A stretch of DNA of 64,000 nucleotides from Lunatibacter salilacus (GCF_009797935.1 NZ_VOLC01000012.1:130128-194127); one strand, 5' to 3'. Positions 26,736-35,815 are shown, counted from the stretch's first letter. The notes: generated by a model from the sequence alone, not told the origin. Translations and numbers: made by a program.

Positions 26736-28202
26736 TTATACCTCCCAACCTTTCCTGTAGGTTCTACCCACAAACTGGTTTGCCTCCTCCAGGTTGGTGA
26801 TTCGCATGTTTTCCCCATCCCAAAGCATTTTTTTGCGGGCAAAGAATTCATTCTGACCTTTGCTGTTTTCCCTTCGGAGCATATAGCTACGAATCGCTAA
26901 ATTACCCATTAACACCGTTTCAGTCATTGGACCTGCGTAGTCAAATGAGGAGGTAAGTGCTTTATGTTCTTTGCTGTTGAAACCAGCCTTACAGGCATCT
27001 ACCCAAAGGCGTTGATGCCCATATTCCGGTTCATCCACACTGCCCACCTCGGGGCCAAATTCTGTTGTGCCATCATTCAAATAAAGTTTGGGCATCATCG
27101 GTGAGCTATCATTTATATTGGTAGAGATAATCCCTTTTTCTCCGATAATCAACACACCGTTGGCGCTATTTGTCCCCCCAATGTCGTGATCGGCAGGGAT
27201 GATGTCAGGATGGGAAGGACGGATACCTCCATCACTCCATGTCATTTCTATCCGAGATTTGCTTTTGGGAGTCTCATCAAAATGAAGCGTAATAAATGAA
27301 GCTGCCGGGCATCCTTCAGGATTATAATCCGCTGTCCACATGTTGGAGTAAACTGCACCTACGCTGCATTCGGCATCTGTTGGGTATTTTAAGCCGAGGG
27401 AACGGAATGGTATATCAATTAGATGGCATCCAACGTCACCCAATGCACCGGTACCATAATCCCACCAGCCTCTCCAGTTAAAGGGATGCATATTGGGCGT
27501 GTACGGTTTGTACGGAGCAGGTCCTAACCATAAATCCCAGGCAAGATCATCCGGCTTTTTGCTGGCATCAGGATCTGGCATTGGCCCTCCCTGTGGCCAA
27601 ACGGGGCGGTTTGTCCAAACCTGTACTTTGGCGATTTTGCCCAACTTATCGGAATCAATCCAACCCTGAACCAATTTATGTAGAGGATTTGAGCCGCCCT
27701 GATTTCCCATTTGAGTGACTATTTTTTCCGTTCTGGCCATTTCGGTCAGCAATCTAGCCTCCCGGATATTGTGGGTCATAGGCTTTTGCACGTAGACATG
27801 CTTGCCTCTTTGCATGGCATAAGCCGCAGCGGGGCCATGAACATGATCGGGGGTGGAAATGGTAACCGCATCAATGTCTTTTTCCTTGTCCAGCATCTCC
27901 CGGTAATCTGCGTATCGCTTGGCATTGGGGAAGTTTTCAACAGAACGTGAAGCGGAACCCGAAAAATCCACATCGCAAAGTGCAACTACCCTTTCCCGAC
28001 CATTTACGGAGGCATTTTTTATATCGCTGGCACCTTTTCCCCCAGCACCGATCGCTGCCAAATTTAACTGATCACTGGGAGCAATAAATCCAACCCCTCC
28101 AAGAACATGTCTCGGTACGATCATAACTGAAGAAGCAATGGCGGCATTTTTAATGAATTTTCTCCGGGAATTTCCTTCCGGATGATTTTTAGGTTCTCTC
28201 AT
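26736..28202 (-). CDS. TAT-exported Gfo/Idh/MocA family oxidoreductase
   Basis: 488 residues from the ATG at 28202, chosen because it places the twin-arginine signal ('NSRRKFIKNAAIASSVMIVP') near the N-terminus; an in-frame Met at 28298 adds 32 residues of non-signal sequence. NAD-binding 'LAAIGAGGKGASD' (GAGGKG at about 52-57), 'RVVALCDVDFSGSASR', 'STPDHVHGPAAAYAMQRGKH', 'QKPMTHNIREARLL', and C-terminal 'LDFDLWLGPA'-like 'LAWDLWLGPAPYKPY' and 'DYGTGALGDVGCHLIDIPF'. It resembles the enzyme at 17668 in organisation. Likely a periplasmic sugar oxidoreductase of unknown substrate. Monocistronic, flanked by pseudogenes on both sides. Confidence 0.9.
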   Translation of the reverse strand: MREPKNHPEGNSRRKFIKNAAIASSVMIVPRHVLGGVGFIAPSDQLNLAAIGAGGKGASDIKNASVNGRERVVALCDVDFSGSASRSVENFPNAKRYADYREMLDKEKDIDAVTISTPDHVHGPAAAYAMQRGKHVYVQKPMTHNIREARLLTEMARTEKIVTQMGNQGGSNPLHKLVQGWIDSDKLGKIAKVQVWTNRPVWPQGGPMPDPDASKKPDDLAWDLWLGPAPYKPYTPNMHPFNWRGWWDYGTGALGDVGCHLIDIPFRSLGLKYPTDAECSVGAVYSNMWTADYNPEGCPAASFITLHFDETPKSKSRIEMTWSDGGIRPSHPDIIPADHDIGGTNSANGVLIIGEKGIISTNINDSSPMMPKLYLNDGTTEFGPEVGSVDEPEYGHQRLWVDACKAGFNSKEHKALTSSFDYAGPMTETVLMGNLAIRSYMLRRENSKGQNEFFARKKMLWDGENMRITNLEEANQFVGRTYRKGWEV

Positions 28203-28388
28203 GTCAATTGATTCAGGTTTATTAAATAGGCCGTAAAGTATGAAAAAAATCTTTTTTATCCCAATTAATTCAGGTGGCCTGAAATTTGGAGTTATCATAG
28301 GCTAGGTTAACCTTCGAATGAAATCGTGACCGTCATTGATAAATTAGTCAACGATAAATTTAAACATCTAAATTGACAATTTTCTTGA

Positions 28389-28861
28389 ACTTGTAAAGGT
28401 AATTTTTCAGATAGCAATATTAATCCGAATTTAGAGGGCGTTCAGTCTTTTGTGCCGACGGACGAAATCACCTCAACTATTAATAGGGAGCTACTTGGAT
28501 TTAAAAAGCACATGATTGGCATCCACAACCGAAGAACGGATAATATTATTTCAATTGCAATTAGTCCACTTTATTTGTATGAAAATAAAATTTTAGAAAA
28601 TATCAAAAAGGAATCCGACACCGGTTTTTTCTTGCAACCGATGACCCTGCTATCGAAGCCCATTTTGAGGAAAGATTTCATGGAGTTATTTTTACCCACG
28701 AAAAAACCTGTGGCAGGGATTCCAAAGAAGGGATTGTAGACGCTGTATTTGATTTGTTTCTTTTGTCAAAAACCGAAAAAATTTATGGACCCTATTGGAG
28801 TTCGTATTCTGAAATGGCGTCGATTTTAGGTGATATAGAGTTGGAAGTTCTTTATTTTTAA
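28389..28861 (+). pseudogene. Truncated, frameshifted glycosyltransferase remnant (fucosyltransferase/NodZ-like)
   Basis: Frame 1 gives 'LEGVQSFVPTDEI', 'KKHMIGIHNRRTDN' and 'KESDTGFFL' up to about 28634; the reading then continues in the next frame as 'ATDDPAIEAHFEERFHGVIF', 'SKEGIVDAVFDLFLLSKTEK' and 'SSYSEMASILGDIELEV' to a stop at 28861. One missing base at 'ttgcaacc' would explain the shift. 'GIHxRRxD', 'LATDDP' and 'YWSSxSE' are hallmarks of fucosyltransferase-like (GT23/NodZ or O-FucT-like) proteins. There is no start and the N-terminal half is absent. The 186 bases upstream, to 28202, show nothing else. Confidence 0.65.
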
Positions 28862-28874
28862 TTTCCTTTGTCCT

Positions 28875-29966
28875 ATGTATAGAAGAAAAATCATTTACCC
28901 CTTTATTTTTCTCGTTTTAATTTCAATTTCGACCTTTGCCCAAAAGACTAAATGGTATGACCCATTGGCTCTGAGTGCTTCAATTCATGGTCAACTTCGC
29001 GGCACGGTAGGTTATGCCAGACTTCCCGATGAAGCAGAGGCTCAGGTAAGGAAACCTGTATGGAACCTCTCGCGTCATACAGCCGGAATGGAGCTTCGTT
29101 TTGTGACCGATGCAGCCACGATTCAGGTGCGATTTATCCCCGCCGGTAATATTCAAATGGCGCATATGCCGGCTACTGGCGTAAGCGGATTGGATTTATA
29201 TATGAAAAATAACGGTGATTTGGAATGGGTGAGGGGATCTTATTCCTTTGGGGACACCGTAGCCTATGTTTTCCGAGTCAACCTGGCGGAACAAGCGGAA
29301 CGTGAATTTAAACTATACCTTCCACTTTATAATGGTGTGAAAAATTTGGAAATAGGTGTGCCAACAGATAGTTTGATAAAAATTATTCCCCCATCCTCAG
29401 AAAAACCAATTATTGTCTATGGAACGTCTATAGCGCAAGGTGCCTGCGCTTCCAGACCAGGCATGGCATGGCCGGCGATTGTGGGCCGGGATCTAGGTCG
29501 CACAGTTGTTAATCTTGGTTTTTCAGGAAATGGTCGACTGGAACCAGAGATATTGGAACATATCTCAAATACCGAGGCTGCGGTCTATGTTTTGGATTGC
29601 TTGCCCAATTTGGTCCCGTCAGGCAACTGGACGGAGAATGAAATAAAAAGCAGGCTGAACCATGCGGTACGTTTTCTTAAAGAGAAGCATCCCGATACAC
29701 CTGTCCTTTTGGTCGAACATGCAGGCTATACAGACAGCTTGACGGATAGGGAAAGAGATGGGGCGGTTGGCCAGGTCAATACCTGGGTCAGAGAAGTATA
29801 CAAGGACCTGCTTTTCGATAGCATTGAGGAAATTTATTTATTAGCAAAAGAAGATATCCAATTGGATATGGATGCCACGGTGGATGGGACGCATCCCTCC
29901 GATTGGGGAATGCAGCAGATCGCTTCGGCATATGTGGAAATACTAAATGAAATTTTGGAAGAATAA
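28875..29966 (+). CDS. Secreted SGNH/GDSL-family hydrolase with N-terminal GxDLY domain
   Basis: 363 residues with a signal peptide ('FLVLISISTFAQ'). N-terminal beta domain of the PF14607 type (GxDLY motif: 'GVSGLDLYMKNNGDLEWV'), then a GDSL-like hydrolase (PF14606 type) with block I 'PIIVYGTSIAQGACASRPG' (nucleophile Ser), 'NLGFSGNGRLEPEI' (block II Gly/Asn), 'YVLDCLPNL' and C-terminal 'DGTHPSDWGMQQIA' carrying the Asp and His of the triad. Likely removes acyl or acetyl groups from glycans in the periplasm. It starts 13 bases after a decayed glycosyltransferase gene and is followed by a decayed DUF1593 gene. Confidence 0.88.
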   Translation: MYRRKIIYPFIFLVLISISTFAQKTKWYDPLALSASIHGQLRGTVGYARLPDEAEAQVRKPVWNLSRHTAGMELRFVTDAATIQVRFIPAGNIQMAHMPATGVSGLDLYMKNNGDLEWVRGSYSFGDTVAYVFRVNLAEQAEREFKLYLPLYNGVKNLEIGVPTDSLIKIIPPSSEKPIIVYGTSIAQGACASRPGMAWPAIVGRDLGRTVVNLGFSGNGRLEPEILEHISNTEAAVYVLDCLPNLVPSGNWTENEIKSRLNHAVRFLKEKHPDTPVLLVEHAGYTDSLTDRERDGAVGQVNTWVREVYKDLLFDSIEEIYLLAKEDIQLDMDATVDGTHPSDWGMQQIASAYVEILNEILEE

Positions 29967-29991
29967 CTAGTCTGCAAAAAAGTTTCATCAT

Positions 29992-30227
29992 TTGACGGCT
30001 AAAGGCAGCAATGATCCAGATGGAGAAACGGTATTTTATCGATGGTTTATTTATAAAGAAGCGGTGGATATACAGGAGATTCTATCCTAACCAATCCTGC
30101 TAGCCAAGAGCTCAAATTTAATATGTCAGAACTGACAAAGTGAGTTAGATTGCATATCAAATTAGAAATAAAAGATAGCGGGGAGCCCGCATTGTTCAGT
30201 TATCGAAGAATCATACTGGAAAATTAA
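29992..30227 (+). pseudogene. Remnant of a DUF1593 (nucleoside-hydrolase-like/Sde182-type) protein C-terminus
   Basis: Reads 'AKGSNDPDGETVFYRWFIYK' in one frame; after about 30050 the reading continues one frame over as 'GYTGDSILTNPASQELKF', hits TGA, then 'VRLHIKLEIKDSGEPALFSY' and 'RRIILEN' to a stop at 30227. The pattern 'DPDGxxxxYxW...EAGxYxG...xIHxxLExxDxGxPxLxxYRR' is the C-terminal Ig-like part of DUF1593 proteins. One frameshift and one in-frame stop, plus loss of the catalytic N-terminal domain, mark it as dead. From 30228 to 30457 nothing further was recognised. Confidence 0.8.
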
Positions 30228-30457
30228 TTCTGATTTTTTTCATTGGGGAATAGATAGCGAAGGAAAGATTTATAGTCAATCGATTCTAATAATTAATGCA
30301 AAATTCAGAATCGGAAGTTTTTTACCACGCATTTTTGATCTTTAATTTTTGGATGAGCAGAATGAAAGTTTATATTTGATGCCATAGAACAAATATTGGA
30401 TTGTAATCATTTAGTTGACATTACTCTTCTTTTAGATAAACCCCTTAAAATCACACC

Positions 30458-31561
30458 ATGAATAACGCCATTATTTCTCCTCAACAGCGTTTGGTTTCCC
30501 TGGATGCTTACAGAGGCATTACCATGTTTTTATTGATTGCGGAAAGTGCGTTGATCTATCGGGCACTTTTGGAACTCTTTCCCGAAGGAACCGCACTCCA
30601 CGGACTTTTCTTACAATTTACTCACCACCCTTGGAATGGACTACGGTTTTGGGACCTTATTCAACCTTTCTTTATGTTTATTGTTGGGGTGGCGATGCCA
30701 TTTTCACTTAACAGACGACTGGCTGTATCCTCAGATAGAAATAAAGTGACTCGGCATATTCTGAAACGCTGCATGCTTCTATTCCTTTTTGGAACTGGAC
30801 TTCATTGTTTTTATAGCAAGGAACTGGTTTTTGAGCTCTGGAATGTTTTGACCCAGCTTTCATTCACAATTTTGTTTACATATTTATTTATTCGGCAGCC
30901 CGCTAAAATCCAATTTGGAGTTTCAATTGCCTTATTGGTTTTGACGGAGTTGATGTATCGGTTTTATAACCCAGATACTCCCTTTGTTAAGGGTGAAAAT
31001 TTCGGTTCTTATACGGATATGATACTTATGGGTAAGATCAACAGCGGAGGTTGGGTGGCTATTAATTGTATTCCCACGGCCGTGCATACGCTTTGGGGTG
31101 CCATGTGCGGAAACTATCTGCTATCCGACAAAGCCAATATCGATAAAGTAAAAACTTTTGTATTTGCGGGGCTAATCAGTCTGGTGATTGGTTATGGCAT
31201 GGATTGGTCCGGTGTGACACCCATAATCAAACGCATCAGTACGACCTCATTTGTATTTGCCTCAGGAGGATGGGCATTACTGACTTTGGCATTCTTCTTC
31301 TGGTTGGTGGACATGAAAAAAGTTCAGTCGTGGACATTTCCATTTATAATTGTGGGAATGAATCCCATCTTTATCTACATGTTTGCAGGACTTTTGGGAA
31401 AATGGCTGTTCGATTTTATAAGTATATTCAGCTATGGGTTCCTTGGTCCGCTTGGACTAAGCGAGGCAGTCCTTTATTTCTTAAATGCTTGTTTTACCTT
31501 GGGTGCTTTCTGGTACATATGTTATTTTCTCTACCAAAAGAAAATATTCTTCAAAATATAA
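30458..31561 (+). CDS. DUF5009 membrane protein (heparan-alpha-glucosaminide N-acetyltransferase-like)
   Basis: 367 residues, about ten membrane segments. The N-terminus 'RLVSLDAYRGITMFLLIAES' and 'LIQPFFMFIVGVAMPFSLNRR' are hallmarks of the DUF5009/NagX-type acyltransferase family; 'HTLWGAMCGNYLL' and 'IVGMNPIFIYMFAGLLGKWL' follow as in homologues. These proteins are thought to move acetyl groups across the inner membrane onto glycan-derived sugars, by analogy to HGSNAT. The 100-base gap to the GH109-like gene permits an operon. Confidence 0.85.
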   Translation: MNNAIISPQQRLVSLDAYRGITMFLLIAESALIYRALLELFPEGTALHGLFLQFTHHPWNGLRFWDLIQPFFMFIVGVAMPFSLNRRLAVSSDRNKVTRHILKRCMLLFLFGTGLHCFYSKELVFELWNVLTQLSFTILFTYLFIRQPAKIQFGVSIALLVLTELMYRFYNPDTPFVKGENFGSYTDMILMGKINSGGWVAINCIPTAVHTLWGAMCGNYLLSDKANIDKVKTFVFAGLISLVIGYGMDWSGVTPIIKRISTTSFVFASGGWALLTLAFFFWLVDMKKVQSWTFPFIIVGMNPIFIYMFAGLLGKWLFDFISIFSYGFLGPLGLSEAVLYFLNACFTLGAFWYICYFLYQKKIFFKI

Positions 31562-31661
31562 TGCAGTTGGTGTAAAAAACTGTTTATCCAATTGTTTTTT
31601 GCCCTACCTTGAAATAAATTTACTAGAGTTTCGCTGACAAAACCGTTTTCAATAAACCATT

Positions 31662-33071
31662 ATGAGTAATAACAGAAGAGATTTCCTCAAACTTTCAGGC
31701 ATCACAGGCATGGGCTTGTTGGGTGCAGGACTTTCCGGGTTCACTCCCGAGCAGCTTAATCAGGTACACGCCCAAAGCCAGCGCAAACATGTTCAACGGT
31801 TCAACATGTCTGGATTCGCAGCTCCCAAAATGAATGTGGTTCGGGTCGGAGTAATCGGCTTGGGCATGCGTGGACCGGGAGCAGTCAATCGACTGAGCAA
31901 AATAGAGGGGGTTGAGATAAAGGCGCTTTGTGACCTGCGACCAGAAATGGTCGACAAGGTAATGAAAAGTCTCGAAGGCACCTCCCATAAGCCCGAAACC
32001 TACAGCGGATCTGCATATGCCTGGAAAAAGATGGTAGACAGGGATGATTTGGATTTGATTTACATAGCGACACCTTGGGAATGGCACACACCAATGGCGG
32101 TATATGCCATGGAAGCTGGCAAACATGCCGTGTCTGAAGTGCCAATAGCCATCACCCTCGAAGAATGCTGGCAACTGGTAGAAACCTCTGAGCGAACTAA
32201 GAAGCATTGCATGCAATTGGAAAACTGCTGTTATGATTTCTTCGAATTAATGACACTCAGTATGGCTCGAGACGGGTATTTTGGTGAAATTATTCACGGG
32301 GAAGGGGCCTATATCCACGATTTGTTGGACTTGAATTTCAAAAAAGGAGATGGGTACCAAGAAATGTGGCGGCTACAGGAAAATTATAGGGACGGAAATA
32401 TCTATCCAACCCATGGGTTGGGACCGATTTGTCAGATAATGGATATTAATCGGGGAGATCAGATGGACTATTTGACGTCACTTTCCAGTAACGATTTTCA
32501 TATGCGGGCCCACGCTGAGAAATTGGCGGAGGAAGACAATTTTTATGCGACCTATGCCACTAAGAAATATAGGGGCAATATGAATACTACGGTAGTGAAA
32601 ACCAAAAAAGGCAAATCTATCATGATTCAGCATGATGTTTCATCTCCACGTCCTTATTCACGAATTCACCTCATCAGCGGTACAAAAGGCATGGCACAAA
32701 AGTGGCCTACAGAAGGAATTTCCTCAGGTCACGGCTGGCTGAAAGAGGAAGATATGACTGCTCTTAGAGAAAAATACACCCCGGAAATCGTCCGGAAAGT
32801 TGGAGAAATGGCTAAGCAGATCGGTGGACACGGAGGTATGGACTTTATGATGGACTGGAGGCTGATAGACTGTTTGCGAAATGGGCTTCCGCTGGATCAG
32901 GACGTGTATGACGCGGCATTATGGTCTGCAATTACTCCATTAAGCGAGTGGTCGGTAGCCAATAGATCCAATTCAATTGATGTTCCGGACTTTACAGGTG
33001 GCTCATGGTCAAATAATTCCCCTGTGGACATTACGCTGGCAGGTGGGGGAACTACGGGAGTAAGGGTATAA
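31662..33071 (+). CDS. GH109-like Gfo/Idh/MocA family glycosidase (alpha-N-acetylgalactosaminidase type), TAT-exported
   Basis: 469 residues with twin-arginine signal ('NNRRDFLKLSGITGMGLLGAG'). NAD-binding 'VRVGVIGLGMRGPGAVNRL' (GLGMRG at about 66-71), 'KALCDLRPEMVDK', 'TPWEWHTPMAVYAMEAGKH' and 'VSEVPIAITLEECWQLV', then 'MQLENCCYDFFELMTL' and 'NIYPTHGLGPICQIMDINRG', all characteristic of GH109, which cleaves via a transient NAD+-dependent oxidation and elimination. Length matches the family (about 440-470). Likely periplasmic or surface, acting on N-acetylhexosamine-containing glycans. It fits with the DUF5009 acyltransferase gene just upstream. A clear terminator follows at 33120. Confidence 0.88.
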   Translation: MSNNRRDFLKLSGITGMGLLGAGLSGFTPEQLNQVHAQSQRKHVQRFNMSGFAAPKMNVVRVGVIGLGMRGPGAVNRLSKIEGVEIKALCDLRPEMVDKVMKSLEGTSHKPETYSGSAYAWKKMVDRDDLDLIYIATPWEWHTPMAVYAMEAGKHAVSEVPIAITLEECWQLVETSERTKKHCMQLENCCYDFFELMTLSMARDGYFGEIIHGEGAYIHDLLDLNFKKGDGYQEMWRLQENYRDGNIYPTHGLGPICQIMDINRGDQMDYLTSLSSNDFHMRAHAEKLAEEDNFYATYATKKYRGNMNTTVVKTKKGKSIMIQHDVSSPRPYSRIHLISGTKGMAQKWPTEGISSGHGWLKEEDMTALREKYTPEIVRKVGEMAKQIGGHGGMDFMMDWRLIDCLRNGLPLDQDVYDAALWSAITPLSEWSVANRSNSIDVPDFTGGSWSNNSPVDITLAGGGTTGVRV

Positions 33072-33119
33072 TAACAACACCATTTATTTGCGGCGTAATT
33101 TTATGTTGACTAGTCATGA

Positions 33120-33157
33120 AAAGGGCAAACGGAGATCCGTTTGCCCTTTAATTTTTT
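33120..33157 (+). terminator. Terminator after the GH109-like gene
   Basis: Perfect 13-bp stem AAAGGGCAAACGG / CCGTTTGCCCTTT with loop AGAT, followed by AATTTTTT. Confidence 0.92.
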
Positions 33158-33221
33158 CAAGGCTTTTAGTAGAATTTAAATATTCTTCTTAACTTCTCTT
33201 CAAAACTCAACTCTGAAACCA

Positions 33222-34445
33222 ATGAATCGTACTACCTGTCTCGTTTTTCCACTTTTATTTTTACTTGTTACCCCCAGCTATTCCCAAACCATTTATTTTC
33301 CCGAAAAGGGCCACTGGGAGGAAAGGAATCCGGTAGAGATGCAGATGAATGCGGATAAAATCCAAGAGGCAATTTCCTTTGCAGAGCAATCAGAGAGTGA
33401 AGCTGACAAAAATCTTAAAATTGCGCACTACCAGAGCGGTTTCGGTCGGGAACCATTTGGGTTTCCGGTGGGACCATTGAAAGATAGAGGAGAAGCTACT
33501 GGGCTGATTATTTACAAGGGGTACATTATCGGCAAATGGGGGGATCCGGAGCGGGTTGACCTTACTTTTAGTGTTGCCAAAAGTATTCTATCAGCCGTAG
33601 TTGGCTTGGCCGTTGACCAGGGATTGATTGACAGTGAAAAGGATCTAGTCTATCCTTATATGGCACCTATCATCCCTTATGATCCCCAACTTGCCTTCCG
33701 CAATAAGGCAGACCACCTGACACAAGAAGATGTATTTGAGCTATTTGAGACGGAACACAACAGGAAGATTACTTGGGAACACTTACTAAGACAGACATCG
33801 GATTGGGAGGGAACACTCTGGGGTAAGCCGGATTGGGCAGACCGCCCTCAGAATAATTCATCAGAGTGGCTTGACAGAAAAAGAAATGATCCGGGAACAG
33901 TGTATAAGTATAATGATACACGGGTAAACGTCCTGGCTTTGGCTGCCCTTAATGTTTGGAGAAGACCATTGCCGATAGTACTACGGGAACAAATAATGGA
34001 CAAAATTGGAGCAAGTCCCACCTGGCGATGGACTGGCTACGAAAATTCCTTCATCGTCTTGGACGGACAGGTGGTTCAGTCGGTTAGTGGCGGTTCACAC
34101 TGGGGTGGAGGTATGTTTATCAATGCTTACGATCAGGCCCGGTTTGGTTACCTAACCTTGCATAAGGGGAAATGGAAAAATGAACAGCTAATTTCGTCCG
34201 ACTGGATTTCCAAATCCAGAACCCCAACGGCGGTGCAGACAGGATATGGATTTATGAACTATTTTCTAAATACAGATAGAAAAGAAATCCCCGCAGCACC
34301 GGAGTCTGCATTTTTTCACATCGGGGCAGGAACCAACATGATTTATGTCGATGAGCAAAATGACTTGGTAATTGTAGCCCGATGGATCAAAAACAGTGAG
34401 AAAGCGAGGTTGGTGGAACTGATTTTGGATGCATTGCCTGAGTAA
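33222..34445 (+). CDS. Secreted serine hydrolase, class C beta-lactamase-related
   Basis: 407 residues with signal peptide ending near 'TPSYSQT'. Beta-lactamase (PF00144) fold motifs: S-x-x-K in 'LTFSVAKSILSAVVGLA' (Ser about residue 117), the tyrosine motif region in 'GTVYKYNDTRVNVLALAAL', and the His/Gly motif 'FFHIGAGTNMIYVDEQNDLV' near the C-terminus. Such proteins are usually esterases, D-aminopeptidases or penicillin-binding-protein relatives, not resistance enzymes. It follows a terminator, so it is probably transcribed separately; a heptad-repeat array begins right after its stop. Confidence 0.85.
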   Translation: MNRTTCLVFPLLFLLVTPSYSQTIYFPEKGHWEERNPVEMQMNADKIQEAISFAEQSESEADKNLKIAHYQSGFGREPFGFPVGPLKDRGEATGLIIYKGYIIGKWGDPERVDLTFSVAKSILSAVVGLAVDQGLIDSEKDLVYPYMAPIIPYDPQLAFRNKADHLTQEDVFELFETEHNRKITWEHLLRQTSDWEGTLWGKPDWADRPQNNSSEWLDRKRNDPGTVYKYNDTRVNVLALAALNVWRRPLPIVLREQIMDKIGASPTWRWTGYENSFIVLDGQVVQSVSGGSHWGGGMFINAYDQARFGYLTLHKGKWKNEQLISSDWISKSRTPTAVQTGYGFMNYFLNTDRKEIPAAPESAFFHIGAGTNMIYVDEQNDLVIVARWIKNSEKARLVELILDALPE

Positions 34446-34501
34446 TTGTGATTTCGGATTTTAGATTTCAGATTTTAGATTTGTGATTTTAGAATTTGGA
34501 A
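34446..34501. repeat. Array of eight degenerate 7-bp repeats
   Basis: Eight consecutive heptads of pattern TT(T/G/C)NGAT (ttgtgat, ttcggat, tttagat, ttcagat, tttagat, ttgtgat, tttagaa, tttggaa) begin one base after the serine hydrolase stop. Further on, GCCCTTTAGAGG (34521-34532) and CCTCTAAAGGGGC (34609-34621) form a near-perfect inverted pair about 76 bases apart, possibly a decayed mobile element. Confidence 0.75.
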
Positions 34502-34709
34502 AATGAATTGGACTTTCATAGCCCTTTAGAGGTATAATCTTATTAGCCACCCGAAATAAATCCGTTTTAAAAAGAAAAATTGACTTTATCGACGTCATCG
34601 ATCGCCCTCCTCTAAAGGGGCAGGGACGGGGTGGGGCATTTTGGCAGCGGCGAGGGTTGACGTGCCATTTATTTCCCGCCAAAACCCGAGGTTCGTGAAA
34701 ATTAAATTA

Positions 34710-35567
34710 CTAATAACCTTCAGCTTCCCTTAATTTCTTAAGTACCTCTTCCAATTTTCCCTGCTCTTTGTACGAAGACAAATCGAAAATTTCAACTCTT
34801 TTAAAATCGATGGGGTGGCTTTCGCTTTGAAGGGAAATGTATCCTTCAGAGATCAGTTGACCGTCAACTTTTACATCAGGATTATGATTGCTGACATTGC
34901 CGCCGCCCATTTGGGGCTTATGGTAGGTAAGTACGGTGTCTCCTTCCAGAATGTGATGGATGATGGAATCTCCCAACACCAAAAAATCTGCTACCACCCA
35001 TTGCTCTCCGTGGTAGGTTTTAGAACTGGAATTTAGGCAATGAGACGTAAACAATTCTTCATCAATCACAACGTTGGTACCCGGGGTGCATAAATTGCTT
35101 GTTGGACGGTTGTTTTCTCCGTCTCCACCTAAAAGTTGGCCTTCTATGGAAATGGGGAAATCCTGATCCTTAGTCATCGTTTCAGGGTTTTGGCCGTGAA
35201 GCATTACGCCCGAATTCCGTAGCGCCCAACCTTCTCCAGCAGGTGCCTGCTCGCCGACAAATCGATATTCCACCCGATAGAGGTAGTAGGAAAATGGTTC
35301 ATCATAAAAGATGTGGCCATATTGCCTGTCAAAATCTTCATATCCATCATACCTTACCTTCATCAATCCATCCTCTACCCGGAAGGTATTCTCAAAGTTT
35401 TCATCCAGTTCGTGTTTTGCGATTTTTATTCTCCAGTTTTCCATATCCTGACCGTTAAAAAGGGATCTCCATCCATCCGTAATGTCTATTTCTTCAGTTT
35501 GAACAGGGTTGGAGCACGAGATTATGCTTAGAAAAATAGCGAAAATAAATAAACTGTAATTCTTCAT
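34710..35567 (-). CDS. DUF1080 (3-keto-disaccharide hydrolase-like) lipoprotein
   Basis: 285 residues, lipoprotein signal ('FAIFLSIISCSNP'). A single DUF1080 domain: 'GWRSLFNGQDMENWRIKIA', 'RVEDGLMKVRYDGYEDFDRQ', 'SYYLYRVEYRFVGEQAPAGEGWALRN' region, 'SGVMLHGQNPETMTKDQDFP', 'ISIEGQLLGG', and C-terminal 'GYISLQSESHPIDFKRVEIF'. DUF1080 is a concanavalin-like beta-sandwich; some members hydrolyse 3-keto-glucosides made by Gfo/Idh/MocA-type dehydrogenases, which fits the three exported Gfo/Idh/MocA proteins in this window. Surface or periplasmic location. Convergent with the serine hydrolase. Confidence 0.9.
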   Translation of the reverse strand: MKNYSLFIFAIFLSIISCSNPVQTEEIDITDGWRSLFNGQDMENWRIKIAKHELDENFENTFRVEDGLMKVRYDGYEDFDRQYGHIFYDEPFSYYLYRVEYRFVGEQAPAGEGWALRNSGVMLHGQNPETMTKDQDFPISIEGQLLGGDGENNRPTSNLCTPGTNVVIDEELFTSHCLNSSSKTYHGEQWVVADFLVLGDSIIHHILEGDTVLTYHKPQMGGGNVSNHNPDVKVDGQLISEGYISLQSESHPIDFKRVEIFDLSSYKEQGKLEEVLKKLREAEGY

Positions 35568-35680
35568 AGGTGATTTAGATATTTAATAGATTTTGAATTT
35601 AGTCAATAAATAAGCTTTTTTTTAGGAAACAGCTTTATTTTTTCAAATTCAAACGCTGTGTTCTGGTCCAAGTAAACAAA

Positions 35681-35815
35681 GTGCCTGGTTTTTTTCCCGG
35701 CTCGGAATATGGTGTTGACCACTTCATCAGACAGATCAACGAGCGACTTAACCTAAGGGGAGATTGGGCACTACCCCTTAACCGACAAGCATCAGCCTTC
35801 CAGATAATCAATTGA
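35681..35815 (+). pseudogene. Possible C-terminal gene fragment of unknown family
   Basis: An open stretch without a start codon of its own reads 'VPGFFPGSEYGVDHFIRQIN' then 'ERLNLRGDWALPLNRQASAF' and stops at 35815. The composition looks protein-like but no family was recognised, and upstream the frame becomes low-complexity. It may be the tail of a lost gene. The rest of the 339 bases between 35568 and 35906 is AT-rich. Confidence 0.3.

Noticed and set aside
28452-28739. 95-codon frame as an intact gene
   Set aside because: Its start is internal to homologous sequence and its last 35 codons are out of frame; the homologous reading continues in the next frame, so it is part of a pseudogene.
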